Below, in pieces: positions 22,841 to 34,433 of a stretch of 64,000 nt of DNA; the stretch's first letter is position 1; each line of letters opens with the position of its first letter. The notes under the pieces are model-generated. The model saw only the letters and a list, made by a program, of their open reading frames with translations. It was not told the DNA's origin and did not search any database. Source of the stretch: Nectonema munidae (Eukaryota > Nematomorpha > Nectonematoida > Nectonematidae); the NCBI GenBank assembly GCA_030549495.1, contig JAUIRK010000461.1, positions 186,001 through 250,000 of the forward strand. Direction: 5' to 3'. Position numbers and translations under genes: made by a program.

Positions 22841-25240
22841 TAATGGTTGGTTGGTTGGAGATACTTTTAGCCATAAGGCTATATGCTCGCATTATGTTTA
22901 AAATGGTTAATTACAGTTTTTGTAAATTTGTTTTTAAGAGTTGGAAGGCTTAGAGATCGGAACCGTCCTTTATTACAAAGGACAGTACTTTATTTGCTTT
23001 TTTGTCCTTGTCGTTTTTCATTTTTACAAAGGACGCTGAATGTCTTTTATTTTGACTATCTTCTAACTAGTTCTCATTATAAACATGTAGTGCTGCGAAT
23101 TTAAAATACTTAAATCTAAATCAAGATTATTTATATTTTTATATGTTGGAAGAAAATGGAGGCTGAGGATAAGATGAGTTCTTGTCTAAGATATTGGGTG
23201 TTAGATCTAAGTAGAAGGGTATCGATTTTTAGCGGAAGTGAGGTAACCGGGATGTCGGGAGTATTTGGAGGTACTTTTTTTCAGCTAGCTTATCTACATA
23301 AGTGTTTTCTAGAATTTTTGAGTGAGCTGGGCACCAGTAGAGGTGTATTTCAAAGTAATTTGATAAGTAGATGAGTTTAAAACAAAGGTGTATGTTAAGA
23401 ATAGGATGTTGTGTTTGAGGCTTAGGTCTTTGATGATGTTTTGTGAGTCTATAAAAAAGTGTAGTGTGTTGTAATGTCTAAAAGAAAACATATTTTGGCT
23501 TATGTAATCGCAAACATGTAGAAGAGCATAGCATTCACCACTATATATTGGAAGAGAGGGATCAATGGCAGACGTTTTTGAGTAAAAAAGGAAAGGAAAA
23601 AAGCCTTTGAAGAGTGCAAAAGCTTAGAAAGATTTATTTGCGGGTTTTGAGCTATCCAGGAATATTCTTAATGAAATTGAGCTAAAGTTGGAGCGGGTCG
23701 TAATTAGAAATTAAGCGATGGATTTGATAAAACAGTTGTGAAGAGAGAAATGTAATGGTGAGGAAGGGTAAAATAAAGATAGTGGATTGATTTTGGGTTG
23801 GATGAGAATGTTGTTGAGTGAAGACGAAAATTGTTGGAGTAAAGATTTGTAGTAGGTTTGAGAGGGAGTAATTTGAGTGTTATGGAAATAGAAGGACTTA
23901 AGGTAAGAATTTGTTTCGATGCGTGTCATGTAACAGTTTGTTTGAGATGAAGGGTTAGAGGAAGGCAATTCGTGAAGAATTCTAGGATTCTAGTAGGGGA
24001 AGCTTTGTAGGCCCTGGTCATTGTGATAAGGCAAAGTCGGGTGATTTTATTTAGATAAGTAAGTGATGAGGGGTAGTTTAATGATAGGCCCTATGAAAGA
24101 ATGCCATACTCAAGCGTAGGTAGGATAATTGATTTATATATAAAAGATGAGTGTTGAATACTTAGACCCCATTTATAAGATATAATTTTACTAAGAGATA
24201 AAAGAGTTGAAAATAGTTTGTGATATCGGTTTTTGAAATGTGATCACCATTTGGGGTTTGATTGAAAGGTGAGCCGTAAATATTTCATGGAGGAAGATGG
24301 TTGGATGAGGATATCGCTGGATGTTAATAGTGGGAAGTAAGTGGAATGTATTAGTGTGAAGTGTATAAGAAATAATTTTGTTGCTTTAAATTTTACTTTT
24401 AATGAATCGACTGCAAAAGTTAGCGTGTTAAAGAGAAAGTTGATGTTCAATATGTTTTCTTTTGGGGAATTTGAGGTAAAGATGAAGGTTAGATCATCTG
24501 AACAGCTTTGAAAGAAGGCCGAATTGTTAGCTAATATATCTAATAGGTGATTTATAAGTATAATCCAGAGGATATGGAAGAGGCACCCACCTTATGGTGT
24601 AGATAGTGAGAGTAATGAATGGCAGCTAGAGAATTGTGTTTGAATATAAGACACCGATTTGAAAGGTAATTTTGTATGAATTTTATGAGATAATTGGGGT
24701 ATTTTTGTCGGATCCTATTAAAAATGATAGCAGGATGCCATGCTGAATTGAAAGCGTTGTTGATGTCTAGAAAGAGGGCGGATGATGTTAATTTGGAAGA
24801 GAGTTTTGTTTCGAGGTAGTAGGAGAGTCTATCTAGAGCGGATTCTGGACTTTTGTGTGGTAGGCATGCAAATTGGAAGGGATTAATTTTGTTAGATGTG
24901 GTGATGTTAAAGAGAAACCTTTTGCGTAGAATTTTTTCTAAGATTTTTCCTAAAGTAGGAAGGATGATGATTGGTCGCCAGATGGTTATGAGGCCTAAAT
25001 CTTTGTTGGGTTTAGCAAGTAAAGCAAGTAAATTTTAGGCAACTGTTATATAATTGTAAAGGATATTGTGAATATAAAGGGAAGGATTTTATGATATGTT
25101 TTGTGGTTATAAGATCAAGGCTTGGAGATGATTTAGGATTTAGGCTATTTATAGCCGAAGCTAATTCCGCTAGATTTACTGCAGGAAAAGTTTGGGATGA
25201 GTTTAGTGATGAGAAGGATTTATTTATATAAAAAACATTG
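22841..25240 (-). mobile_element. I-type LINE with RT and RNase H, 5' truncated
   Basis: On the minus strand from 25040 down: LAKPNKDLGLITIWRPIIIL and LPTLGKILEKILRKRF (RT finger), NPFQFACLPHKSPESALDRL, LFLDINNAFNSAWHPA (RT motif A), GCLFHILWIILINHLLDILA (motif B region), CSDDLTFIFTSNSP (catalytic YxDD site, here CSDD), then YLRLTFQSNPKW. Further down come a thumb-like segment (about 24100-23940) and an RNase H-like segment near 23580-23430 (YSGECYALLHVCDYISQ, FFIDSQNIIKDL). The 3' end has a (CCAA)n tail at 22841-22856. Several stops and frame changes break it, and the endonuclease and ORF1 are absent. An RNase H domain after RT points to the I superfamily. Confidence 0.75.
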
Positions 25241-26159
25241 AGATTAAAATAATTTTTTGTTACATTATTTTATGCTTTAAACATTTACAACACTTTTTTT
25301 TAAATTTTACTCTATTTTGAAAATTTTGTTATTAATTAAAATTTTAGAAAATAAAAAAATTTCCTAAATTATTTCTCAGCAATCTATTTAATTAAAATGG
25401 ATGTTAACCTGTGTGGGCATTTGATTTAAGAAGGGAACACAAATTTTTTATACTTACCTACATGGACTGGAAGTAAATTTTTTCATTTGTGGAAGAATAA
25501 ATAACTCGTAAGACAGCAAACAGCATATCTTGTAATATATCACGAAGATAAGAATGCACATACATTAAAAATATTACGGAAACAAAGTTAAAAAAGTTAC
25601 TTCTATATACTATGACCCAATGATGAATCTTGAGCCTAAACTATTTCAAGTAGAGAAATGATCATTTCTATTCCCAAAATTTGTGTAGAAACAATATGTT
25701 TAATTCTTTCAACATTACATTATGCTGTTGCTAAAAATGACAACGCTCTTAGATAATAAGAATTTTACATTTTATCATTAGCGTTTATATCTTTCTAAGG
25801 GGCCCACCTATATTCACAGAAAATCTGAGGGGGAGGTGTAATGCTGCTAGTTACGCGCCTGGTTTGATCCCCATTTGCTAGTAACATAGCTGATAGTTTT
25901 TTGCCATTGTAACGATTTTTTTTACTAAGTGTAAGTCTTGTAACTTGAAAATGAATATAAAAGATAGCATTTTTAAAGTGTTAGAAATATATATAAAATT
26001 TATAACAAAATTTAGATTTTTAACCCTGCTAAAACTTGTTTTTCTTCAATTTCAAGGTAAAAGTTTTTTTGAACTTTACAGGTATTTTCTACCATTTTCA
26101 AGTATGTTCCATCGATTGGTAATATTCCATTTTAAGAATTCTATAGCTTAAAACACACT
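25241..26159. other. MITE relics, no gene
   Basis: Around 25605-25660 the sequence (tactatgacccaatgatgaatcttgagcc...) is homologous to 36165-36215, the right end of a hAT MITE. At 25798-25875 a GC-rich block ends in tagttacgcgcctgg, which looks like another MITE terminus. At 26016 the sequence ttaaccctgctaaaac loosely resembles a piggyBac-like end. None has both ends. Confidence 0.35.
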
Positions 26160-26568
26160 GCATATTTTAAATTTGCTGGATCGATTGGTTGTACTTAATT
26201 TTCACAAAAAGACACAAAGCACTTATAATTTTTAGTAATAGAGAAATTTATTTGAAATTCTATAGAAAAAAATTTTGAACAAGAAAACATGCAATTTCTT
26301 TACAGTGGTGACACCAAAGAGCAACTATTGATGACAAAATCATCAAACGCGGTTTACATTTAAAAACGGTCTCCAAAAATATTTTCAAAATTTTAAATAA
26401 AATATCTGTTTTTATACCAAATCGACTATGATTCAATTATTTATGTACTCCATTTTGGCTAATAGGGTTAACAAATATCTGGAAGTGTCAATTGAATTCG
26501 TCATGTATGCCCGAGATTTTCTAAAAAAATGTCTAAAAATTTTTCAGAAAATCGTCATCTATTGGTCA
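26160..26568 (+). repeat. left remnant of an older copy of the satellite element
   Basis: This part matches units of the 27.1-28.5 kb array (gcggtttac...ttaaaa, ataaaatatctgtttttataccaaatcgactatg) and aligns with 28340-28540 inside the younger element. It is interrupted at 26569 by a hAT MITE and resumes at 30849. Confidence 0.6.
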
Positions 26569-27049
26569 CAGCGGCGGATCTAGAAATTGGCATTTGGGAG
26601 AGCGGATTTTACTAAACTAGAACTCAAATTTGAAGCATATAAGCTTTATCAAAATTTTTAAAACAAAAGGAAGAATGAGAGCATTAACCCTATTAGTGCT
26701 GGGGTGTAAAACGCCCCCCCCCCCCTTCACTAAAAAATTAATTGTAAAAAATTGACTGAATCATATCCCTTCAAATTTTGTGACTTTTCCTAAAATCGCT
26801 AGCTGCATCTTTTGAAACCATTTTTATGGTAGTTGAATGACCCCTTCATGTTCAAAACTGTCAATCAAAATCAAAAATTAAAATTTTTCAGCAAAATTTT
26901 GACATTATCTGTACTTAACCTTATAACTTAGGATCTATATTATATAATACCCTGAAAATTTATAATTATATACAGTTTGGAACGCATAACACTTTATATA
27001 TTTAATTTTTTCAATAATCATGGCTACTTTTTAGAAAATTTCAATCAAA

Positions 27050-28520
27050 ATTTTGATTGATCAAAAATATATCTAATAAAATATACCTTCAAATTTTACA
27101 TAAAATATATGCGTTATACTAAATTGGTCATGCTGGTTTCATTTCTGGACTCATTTTTTACGTTTAAGATCTGGAAGTACCTATAAGTGTTAATCAAATT
27201 TGCGGTTTACTTCTAAAAATTATCTCCAAAAACATTCAATCAAATTTTATAATGAAATATATGTGTTATACTAAATCGGCCATGCTGGTTTCATTTCTGG
27301 ACCATTTTTTACGTTTAGGATGTGAAAATACCTATAAGTGTTAATCAAATTTGCGGTTTACTTCTAAAAATTGTCTCCAAAAACATTCATTCAAATTTTA
27401 CAATGAAATATATGTTTTATACCAAATCAACCTTGCTGTTTTCATTTCTAAACTCATTTTTCACATTTAGAGGTTTTAAAATATCAGACAAAATTTCCGG
27501 TTTACTTCTAAAAGCTATCCAAAAAAATTCTCTGAATTTTACATGAAATATTTGTTTTTATACCAAATCGATCATGTTGTTTTCATTTTTGAACTCATTT
27601 TAGGATTTGAAAATACCTATAAGTATAAATCAAATTTGCGGTGTACTTCTGAAAATTGTCTCAAAAATATTCTCTTGAAATATATGTTTTTATACCAAAT
27701 CAATCATGCTGTTTTCATTTTTGAACTCATTTTTTACATTTAGGATGTGAAAATACCTATAAGTGTTAATCAAATTTGCGGTTTATTTCTAAAAATTGTC
27801 TACAAAAACATTCATTCAAATTTTACAATTAAATATATGTTTTTATACCAAATCAACCATGCTAGTTTCATTTATGGACTCAATTTTTGCAGTTTGAATT
27901 TGAAAATACATATAAGTATCAATTAAATTTGCGTTTAGTTCTAAAATTTGTTTTTATAGCAAATAGATCATGATGATTTCATTTCTGAACACAGTTTTCG
28001 CATTTAGAGGTTTTACTGCTAGTGTCAATCAAATTTGCAGTTTATGTCTGAAAACTATATCCCAAAATATTCTCTCTAATTTTACATGAAATATATGTTT
28101 TTATACCAATTCGACCATGATAATTTTTATTTCTGAAATCATTTTTTGCATTTAGAGGTTTTAAATGTCTGAAAGTTCAATCAAATTTTCGATTTACGTC
28201 TAATGTCTACAGAAATATTTTTGAAATTTAAATAAAATATCTGTTTTTATGTCAAATGGAAGATCCTGGTTTCATTTTTGGACTCAGGTTTGGCATTTAT
28301 GGTTTTAAAATATCTGAAAGCTTGAATCAGATTTGCGGTTTACTTCTAGATACTGTCTTCAAAAATATTTTCAAAAAAATAAAATATCTGTTATACCAAA
28401 TCGACTATGCTTATTTTATTTCTGTACTGGATTTTGGATAATACGGTTAAAAAATATCTCGAAGTGACAATTGAATTAGTAATGTATGCCTGAAAATCAG
28501 TTCTGTAAAAAAATTCAAAA
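27050..28520 (+). repeat. satellite array A, unit about 140-155 bp, roughly nine units
   Basis: The word caaatttgcggtttacttct recurs near 27195, 27346, 27491, 27631, 27771, 27925, 28030, 28181 and 28329, a spacing mostly of 140-155 bp. Units also share ttataccaaatc and tttcatttctgga. Units diverge by some 10-30%, so the array is not young. Confidence 0.85.
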
Positions 28521-28529
28521 AATGGCTGC

Positions 28530-29060
28530 ATATTAGGTATATAGTAAAAATATACTTTTTTTTTGTATATTTTGGCTTATAATACTTTCTACAATCATCT
28601 TGAGTATGAAATATTTATTAAAAAAAATAAAACGTATTATAAAATCTTTTGAAAATTTGTATGAGAGAAGGAACCAAGTTGAAAACTAATTGAAAAGAGA
28701 ACATGTGATCAAAACAAATAATTAAAAAAAATATGTATCTTTACTAATTGGAAGATCTACCATGTTCTAATGAACTAGGAAGTGGTTTAATTATATACTT
28801 CAAAAAAGATTTTGACTGTGAAAAAGAAGTTCCTCTTTTACAAATGAAAAATATTTAAATCTATAGCTTATCATCTAGGATTACAGTTAACATTTAGCTA
28901 AGATGGGTAGGAAATCTGAAAATTTAGAATAGATCAGATTTATCAAAAATGGCACAGATGCCAATATGTGAAAATTTAGTTACTATCAAGATATTTTTAA
29001 TTTAAAGTGAATTTGTCCATCTTTTTCCTTTTGTGTCAAAGAAGTAATTTTTTAGATGAA
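28530..29060 (+). repeat. internal segment duplicated at 30849-31345
   Basis: About 480 bp here (tatagtaaaaatat...tttagatgaagaa) matches 30849-31345 in direct orientation with perhaps 15% divergence and small gaps. The second copy lies outside the piggyBac-like element, which shows that the surrounding DNA is an older copy of the same element. Confidence 0.75.
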
Positions 29061-29479
29061 GAACGTTGACAACTTTTTGTAATTGAACAATCAACATCAC
29101 GAATGATTCATCAGAAAAAAACCTTTGAAATGAGATTGGTTGACAAATATTCAGGCCTGAGAGGAAAAAAGTAATTTTATCCTTATAAAAAAATTTCCGA
29201 ACTTAATAGTATATAAATTTCTAATGAAAAAAGAGCTACCAAGAAAGGATCATCATAGAATGAATACCAAAATTACATACTGTAAATTATAATATGACGT
29301 AGAGACTTCGAGCCGATAACGAATTTGTAGCCAAAAAGATGGAGATCCTATCGAGTTACATAAGTTACTGTAGAATAAAATATTTTGAGTGAATTAAACA
29401 CCTAAAGTTGGTTTATTAAATAAATTAAGAAAATAATTACAAGAGAAAACTGCAAGTAGAAGTTATTTTTATGTTTATA

Positions 29480-30535
29480 TATTTGACATTGATTTACAGG
29501 TTTAATCGATTTTTTGACAGGTTTTATTAAATTCATAAAAAATGGACATCACCATTAAATTCTGCATACTTGAAATGTATAAAAAAATTTTATACGAATT
29601 AAAATTTTAATTTTGACATGGGCTGTCATATTTAAATTATTTTGTCAGGTTTGACTAATATTTATATAAAAAAAAGGAATATAACCAGTAAACACAGCCT
29701 ACTTGAAAATGGGTATATGTGTGTAAAATGCCATACACGGTAAACTTCATAACCTCCCTATACTTTCTATTAAACGTAATTCTCTAATTCAAAAAACCGT
29801 GCCTGATCCTTTCTTTTTGGGATAAATCAATTTTTTGATAGTTTTGATTGATTTTTATTTAAAAAAATGAATATCACCACTGAATTACGCATGCTTAAAA
29901 ATGGGTATATATGTGTAAAAAACTTTATATTATTACTTAGATAAAAAGTTTCTTTTTAAGATGAGCTGTCATATATAAATCAATGCTTTGATAACTTTAA
30001 TTGATTTTTATAAAAAAAATGAATATCACCGCTGAATTCAGCATGCTTGAAAATGGGTGTATATGTGTAAAAAACATTATATAATTATTTAGATAAAAAG
30101 TTTCTTTTTTGAGATGAGCTGTCATATGTAAATCACTTTTTTGATAGGTTTGAATTATTTTCATAAAAAATGGATATCACCACTGAATTCAGCATATTTG
30201 AAAATGGGTATACATGTGTAAAAAACTTTATATACTTATCTAGATAAAAAATTCCTTTTTGAGATGAGCTGTCACATTTAGATCAATTTTTTTACAGGTT
30301 TGATTGATTTTCATAAAAAATGAATATCACCACTGAATTCAGCATATTTCAAAATGGGTATACATGCGTTAGAAACTTTATATAATTATTTAAATAAAAA
30401 GTTCCTTTTTGAGATGAGCTGTCAAATATAAATCAATTTTTTGACAGGTTTGATTGATTTTGATAAAAAAAATGGACATCACCACTGAATTCAGCATTGT
30501 TGAAATATATATGTAACATCAAAAATATTTATAAA
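29480..30535 (+). repeat. satellite array B, unit about 150 bp, roughly seven units
   Basis: The word atatcaccactgaattcagc recurs near 29548, 29873, 30022, 30173, 30325 and 30478, a spacing of 149-153 bp over the last five. Units share gagctgtcatatttaaatca and tgattgattttcataaaaaa. The sequence is unrelated to array A but the period is the same. Confidence 0.85.
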
Positions 30536-30848
30536 AACTTATTAATATCTGAGAAAAATAGGGGGGCACTTTACGCCCCCCAGCACTTGAGCGGACAAAT
30601 TTTACCCAGCACTAATAGGGTTAAAACGATCCTGATTCATTGAACTGCGATGTGAATTGATGTAAAACTTGATGTGTTTAAATAATAAATCAAAAAAAAT
30701 TGGATAATATAAAAGTAATAAGTGTCACACTTAACTACGATTGAAACATAAAAAACTTTTTAGGGCTTCTCACTTTAATTTCAAGCAATCGGTAATGCAA
30801 TTTTAGGGGGGCGTACGCCGGTTCTATGCTCTTTTAAATCCGCCAGTG

Positions 30849-31345
30849 GGTTATATAGTAAAAATATCATTTTTTATATATATTTTGGCTTATAATACTT
30901 TCTTCAATCATGTTAATTATGAAATATTTAAAAAAAACAAATGTATTATAAAATTTTAGTGGGGGAAGCAACCTGAAAACAAATTGAAAAGAGAACGTGT
31001 GATTAAAAAAAATACTTTTGAAAAAGAAGTATGTATCTTGACTAAATGGAAGATCTACTATGTTTCAATCAACTAGGAAGTGGTGTAATGGGTGCTTCAA
31101 AAAAGATTTTGGCCTTAAACAAGAAGTTCCTCTCTTGGAAATGAAAAATCTTTAAACCTATAGCTTATCAGCTAAGATTACAATTATTTCACTTAGATGG
31201 GTAAGAATGGGTCAGAGCTATCAAAACTGTCACAGATGCCAATATGTGAAAATTTAGTCACTTTCAAGATAATTTAAATTGAATTTGTCCATCTTTTTTC
31301 TTTTGCATGAAGGAGAGAGTCTTTTAGATGAAGAAGGTTTGTGGT
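30849..31345 (+). repeat. right remnant of an older copy of the satellite element
   Basis: Direct homologue of 28530-29060 that continues the remnant at 26160-26568 across the MITE. Homology stops near 31345 inside tttagatgaagaaggtt; the older copy's right terminus was not found. Confidence 0.65.
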
Positions 31346-32378
31346 TTAATACTCAGCTGTGTAGGCTTTGTTTTGAGTCGGAGACTCTTCATCGTGTTTG
31401 GCAGTCAAGCAAAAGTTTTAAAAAGAAGAAGAAGGGATTTTTCAATGCCACCGTTTACGACAGCTCCATTTCAGCCACAATCTTTGATATTGAAAATAAG
31501 CATTAATTCAAGGAATTATAATTTTGCCCAAAAAAGTATCCAAGTTTAAAATGAGCGAACTTATTTTTTTAGCTAAAAATTAATAACGATTTAAAAAAAA
31601 ATTTTTTTTTTAAAAGGAGTATAAGAATCATAAAATAGTTAACCTCGTTAATGCTGACTTCAGTAATCCCAATCCATCATTGTCTAAATAAATTTTCGAT
31701 ATTTTGTTCAAGCTTTCCTTAAATTCAGTGTTTAAACCTCAATCCAATTTTTTCATAATTCGTTCACCAGAAAGCTTTTTTTTCTCAAACGGACAAATTC
31801 TAAAAATTTATAGCAAATTTTCCCACTAATTTCTATTGAAAAAAATATTTTTATAAAAATATGTCGATTATTTAAAAATTATTTTTCCTTCCTTCCTAAT
31901 ATTCATCTTTTATAAATATAGGAAAATGTAAATAAAATATTATATTACATATTTTATTTAATATTCTTTATTTCATTTTATTTAATAAGTTAATTATATT
32001 TAAAAATTCTAAATTCACTATTTATATTATATAAAATTATGTAAATGATTTGAGTTTTTAGTTACGGATTTTGGAAAAATTCAGATTTCTGAGGCATTAC
32101 TGTGTTTTCTTTTTCGAACTTCTTTCCTTTTATTTATATAACTTATTTTTTTTAATTTTGGTTAGCAAATGCTTGAAAATATAATAAAAATGATAAACGA
32201 TGTTTAAACAGCATAGCGTTGTCACAGCGGCTCTAAAATGGTGCATCTGCTTCAAAAGTACTCTACGCTTAAAAGAGAAAGTTTTTGATGGACATATTAT
32301 GTGTCATGTATCATTTGTGATAATTACTACCATTTTACTTAAAAATAATATTAAAATTTAGAAATTTAAACTACGTTT
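31346..32378. other. no firm gene; upstream region of NAXE
   Basis: Two overlapping plus-strand frames at 31279-31549 (75 and 73 codons, with a KKKKK/RRRR run) lack a domain. From 31560 to 32240 the DNA is very AT-rich. A Tigger-like word (agttaacctcgttaatgctgac) occurs at 31637. The last 300 bp should contain the NAXE promoter, but no motif can be singled out. Confidence 0.4.
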
Positions 32379-33122
32379 ATGCTTAAGGCGTTTGGCACAT
32401 TTGTAAGACAGAATCTTTTTATGAATAAAAAAATTTCTTTTGTCAAAAGTGATGTTGCTAAGAGAATAGATGAAGCTTTGTTCAATGAGTACTCCTTTTC
32501 TCTAGAACAACTTATGGAGCTTGCAGGCTTCAGTTGTTCTCTTTCTATATATGATGCGTTTCCTGTGAGACTAAACCCTTCTGTTTTAGTCGTTTGTGGG
32601 CCAGGAAATAATGGGGGAGATGGATTGGTTTGTGCTCGCCACCTCAAAATCTTCGGATATACTTCTACTATTTTTTACCCTAATAAGACACCTAAGAAAC
32701 CTTTTTACACGTCTTTAATTTCGCAAGCTAAACATTTTGATATTCCTTTTAAAAGTAATATCGAGGATATGAAATTTCAAAGTTATGATTTAGTCGTTGA
32801 TGCTCTTTTTGGCTTTGGCTTTAATGGCATCGTTAAATCTCCGTATGACGTACTAATTTCGAATATGATAAAAGCTCATCCAAACATTTGTTCAATCGAT
32901 GTTCCATCTGGATGGAGTGTAGATGAAGTTGATCAAAGTAATTTGAGTGAAAAGATTGCTCCCAAAATGATCATTTCTCTTTCTGTTCCCAAAATTTGTG
33001 TAGAAAGTTTTAAAGGATTTCATTACCTTGGTGGAAGGTTTTTGCCAGAAAAACTAATAAAAGACTTCAACCTTGTTATTCCCGCTTACGAAGGCAAAGA
33101 TCAAATCACTAAACTATTTTAG
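32379..33122 (+). CDS. NAXE: NAD(P)HX epimerase (YjeF N-terminal domain protein)
   Basis: A 247-residue single-exon gene. NAXE interconverts the R and S forms of hydrated NADH/NADPH so that NAXD dehydratase can repair them; the animal protein acts in mitochondria and cytosol. Visible family motifs: FNEYSFSLEQLMELAGFSC (residues 32-50), VVCGPGNNGGDGLVCARHLK (nucleotide-binding loop, about 70-89), DALFGFGFNG (about 141), CSIDVPSGWSVDEVD (about 171), and the C-terminal HYLGGRFLPEKL. Length matches the family (human 288 residues with a long targeting peptide). The first 20 residues (MLKAFGTFVRQNLF) look like a short mitochondrial presequence; an internal ATG at residue 15 would drop it. The vertebrate gene has several introns and none is seen here. 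An AATAAA follows 38 bp after the stop. It is the clearest host gene in the window. Confidence 0.96.
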   Translation: MLKAFGTFVRQNLFMNKKISFVKSDVAKRIDEALFNEYSFSLEQLMELAGFSCSLSIYDAFPVRLNPSVLVVCGPGNNGGDGLVCARHLKIFGYTSTIFYPNKTPKKPFYTSLISQAKHFDIPFKSNIEDMKFQSYDLVVDALFGFGFNGIVKSPYDVLISNMIKAHPNICSIDVPSGWSVDEVDQSNLSEKIAPKMIISLSVPKICVESFKGFHYLGGRFLPEKLIKDFNLVIPAYEGKDQITKLF

Positions 33123-33160
33123 TTACTTATTAAGTTTATATTTAATATATTTTTGTTATC

Positions 33161-33166
33161 AATAAA
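33161..33166 (+). promoter_or_regulatory. NAXE: polyadenylation signal of NAXE
   Basis: AATAAA lies 38 bp after the NAXE stop codon in AT-rich DNA, the right place for the 3' end of this transcript. Confidence 0.7.
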
Positions 33167-33743
33167 TTTAATAATACATCCATTTTTTTAAATTGATTTG
33201 AAATGTGTGGAGGAAGAATTTTTAGAATAGAATTCTTTGTAGGTTGTGAATATTTTATAAGAACTTAAGATGGCTTTTAATTCAAACTAAGATGAGATCA
33301 AATTTTTAGGTATAGACTTTCCACCTAAAGATTTTTTCAAGGCGAAAATGTTTTTATTCACAGAAGGAAAAATTAATTTACACATAAATATTAGATAAAT
33401 CAGAGCTGGGAAGCCGGAGCCGTAGCAGCTGATCATATTGAGTAGATCATAGATAGAGCTACTATAAATTTTAATCGCTCTGGCTCCTATTCATTTTCTA
33501 TTAATCATTTGCATCTCTCAATATCCAATTTCCCATAAACTTAGCAACAATGGTAACTAACTAGCAAACATGGCATAAAATTTTAAAAGTTACTTAACTA
33601 ATTAGCAAATTCTAACTAACAAAGAAACAAATACACCTAAAACTAAACTATTATATACAGTTTAAATAATTAACTAGCAAAACCAAACTGATGGACTAAT
33701 TTCACTTATCAAACTAATACCCAACAAAACTAATCATCTAATA

Positions 33744-34137
33744 CAGGGGTCGGGAACCTATGGCTCGCGAGCCAGACATGGCTCTTTTGATGACTGCATC
33801 TGGCTCTCAGATAAATCAGGTGGCCTTCAGGATAAAGGGAGGTATTGCGATAATGCTTATCCTTCTTGCCAATTCTACACTCTCTTAATTTCGTCATCAA
33901 TACGAATCACGACGACACAAATAAAGCTGATGATGATGCAGACTTTGCTTATTAATAACTTCGATAAAACAATGTTGTTTAAAATAAATTCAGAGTCTTA
34001 TTATACTATAAAATTGTTGGTCCTCTTTTTCCATTTAGTTGTAATCAGTATTTAAAAATATATATGGCTCTCAGAGGATTAGATTTTAAAATATTTGTTT
34101 TTTGGGCTCTTTTAGTCAAAAAGGTTCCCGGCCCCTG
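33744..34137. mobile_element. hAT MITE, 394 bp
   Basis: The terminal repeats CAGGGGTCGGGAACC and GGTTCCCGGCCCCTG have one mismatch in 15. The 8-bp target duplication atctaata is present at 33736-33743 and 34138-34145. The first 60 bp (cctatggctcgcgagccag, catctggctctcag) are the 'GGCTCGCGAGCC' type of hAT terminus common in animals. No coding frame. The intact target duplication indicates a young insertion. Confidence 0.9.
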
Positions 34138-34433
34138 ATCTAATAGAACAAAAAATAGTAAAAAGATAATTAATTAACAAAACAAACTAAAAAACAAGTA
34201 ACAATAAAATAGATTATAGACTAATAATAAAGTTTTAATTCATAAAACTGATTATTAAGTTTAAGATTAGACCTTATAGGCCAATTTTTCTCAACCCAGC
34301 GCTTTTCTCGGGCTCTGCTATCCCAAAATCAGAGAAAGCAGGAGAGATACAAATTACAAACTATTTAATTAAATTAACTAACTAAGCTAATGACAAACTG
34401 ATGATTAAAAAAGTTACTTATTGGTTAAGCCAG

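Larger units (their letters stand above)
26688..30620. mobile_element. piggyBac-like non-autonomous element, 3.93 kb, carrying two satellite arrays
   Basis: A perfect 16-bp terminal inverted repeat (CCCTATTAGTGCTGGG and its complement) is flanked on both sides by TTAA (26684-26687 and 30621-30624), the target duplication of piggyBac transposases. Just inside both ends lie G/C-run motifs (gtgtaaaacgcccccc and ggggggcactttacgcc). No transposase frame is present; short frames inside are satellite shadows. The interior has array A (27050-28520), a unique segment (28530-29480) and array B (29480-30535). It inserted into a hAT MITE. Related ends are found at 57373 and 61731. Confidence 0.85.
26569..30848. 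mobile_element. hAT-type MITE interrupted by the piggyBac-like element
   Basis: The left end CAGCGGCGGATCTAG and right end TTTAAATCCGCCAGTG form an imperfect inverted repeat of hAT type. Only about 120 bp (left) and 228 bp (right) belong to the MITE; 26688-30620 between them is a later insertion. A short GGTYA is shared at both flanks, and the flanks rejoin to a sequence matching 28500-28560. Confidence 0.6.

Noticed and set aside
22883-25038. Several plus-strand frames of 60-73 codons
   Set aside because: They are antisense shadows of the minus-strand I-type LINE, whose RT and RNase H motifs run through the same DNA.
27322-27743. Plus-strand frames of 66-74 codons
   Set aside because: They are made by satellite units of array A; the same peptides recur with the repeat period and have no domain.
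32366-32647. 93-codon minus-strand frame
   Set aside because: Antisense to the NAXE gene, which has strong motifs on the plus strand.
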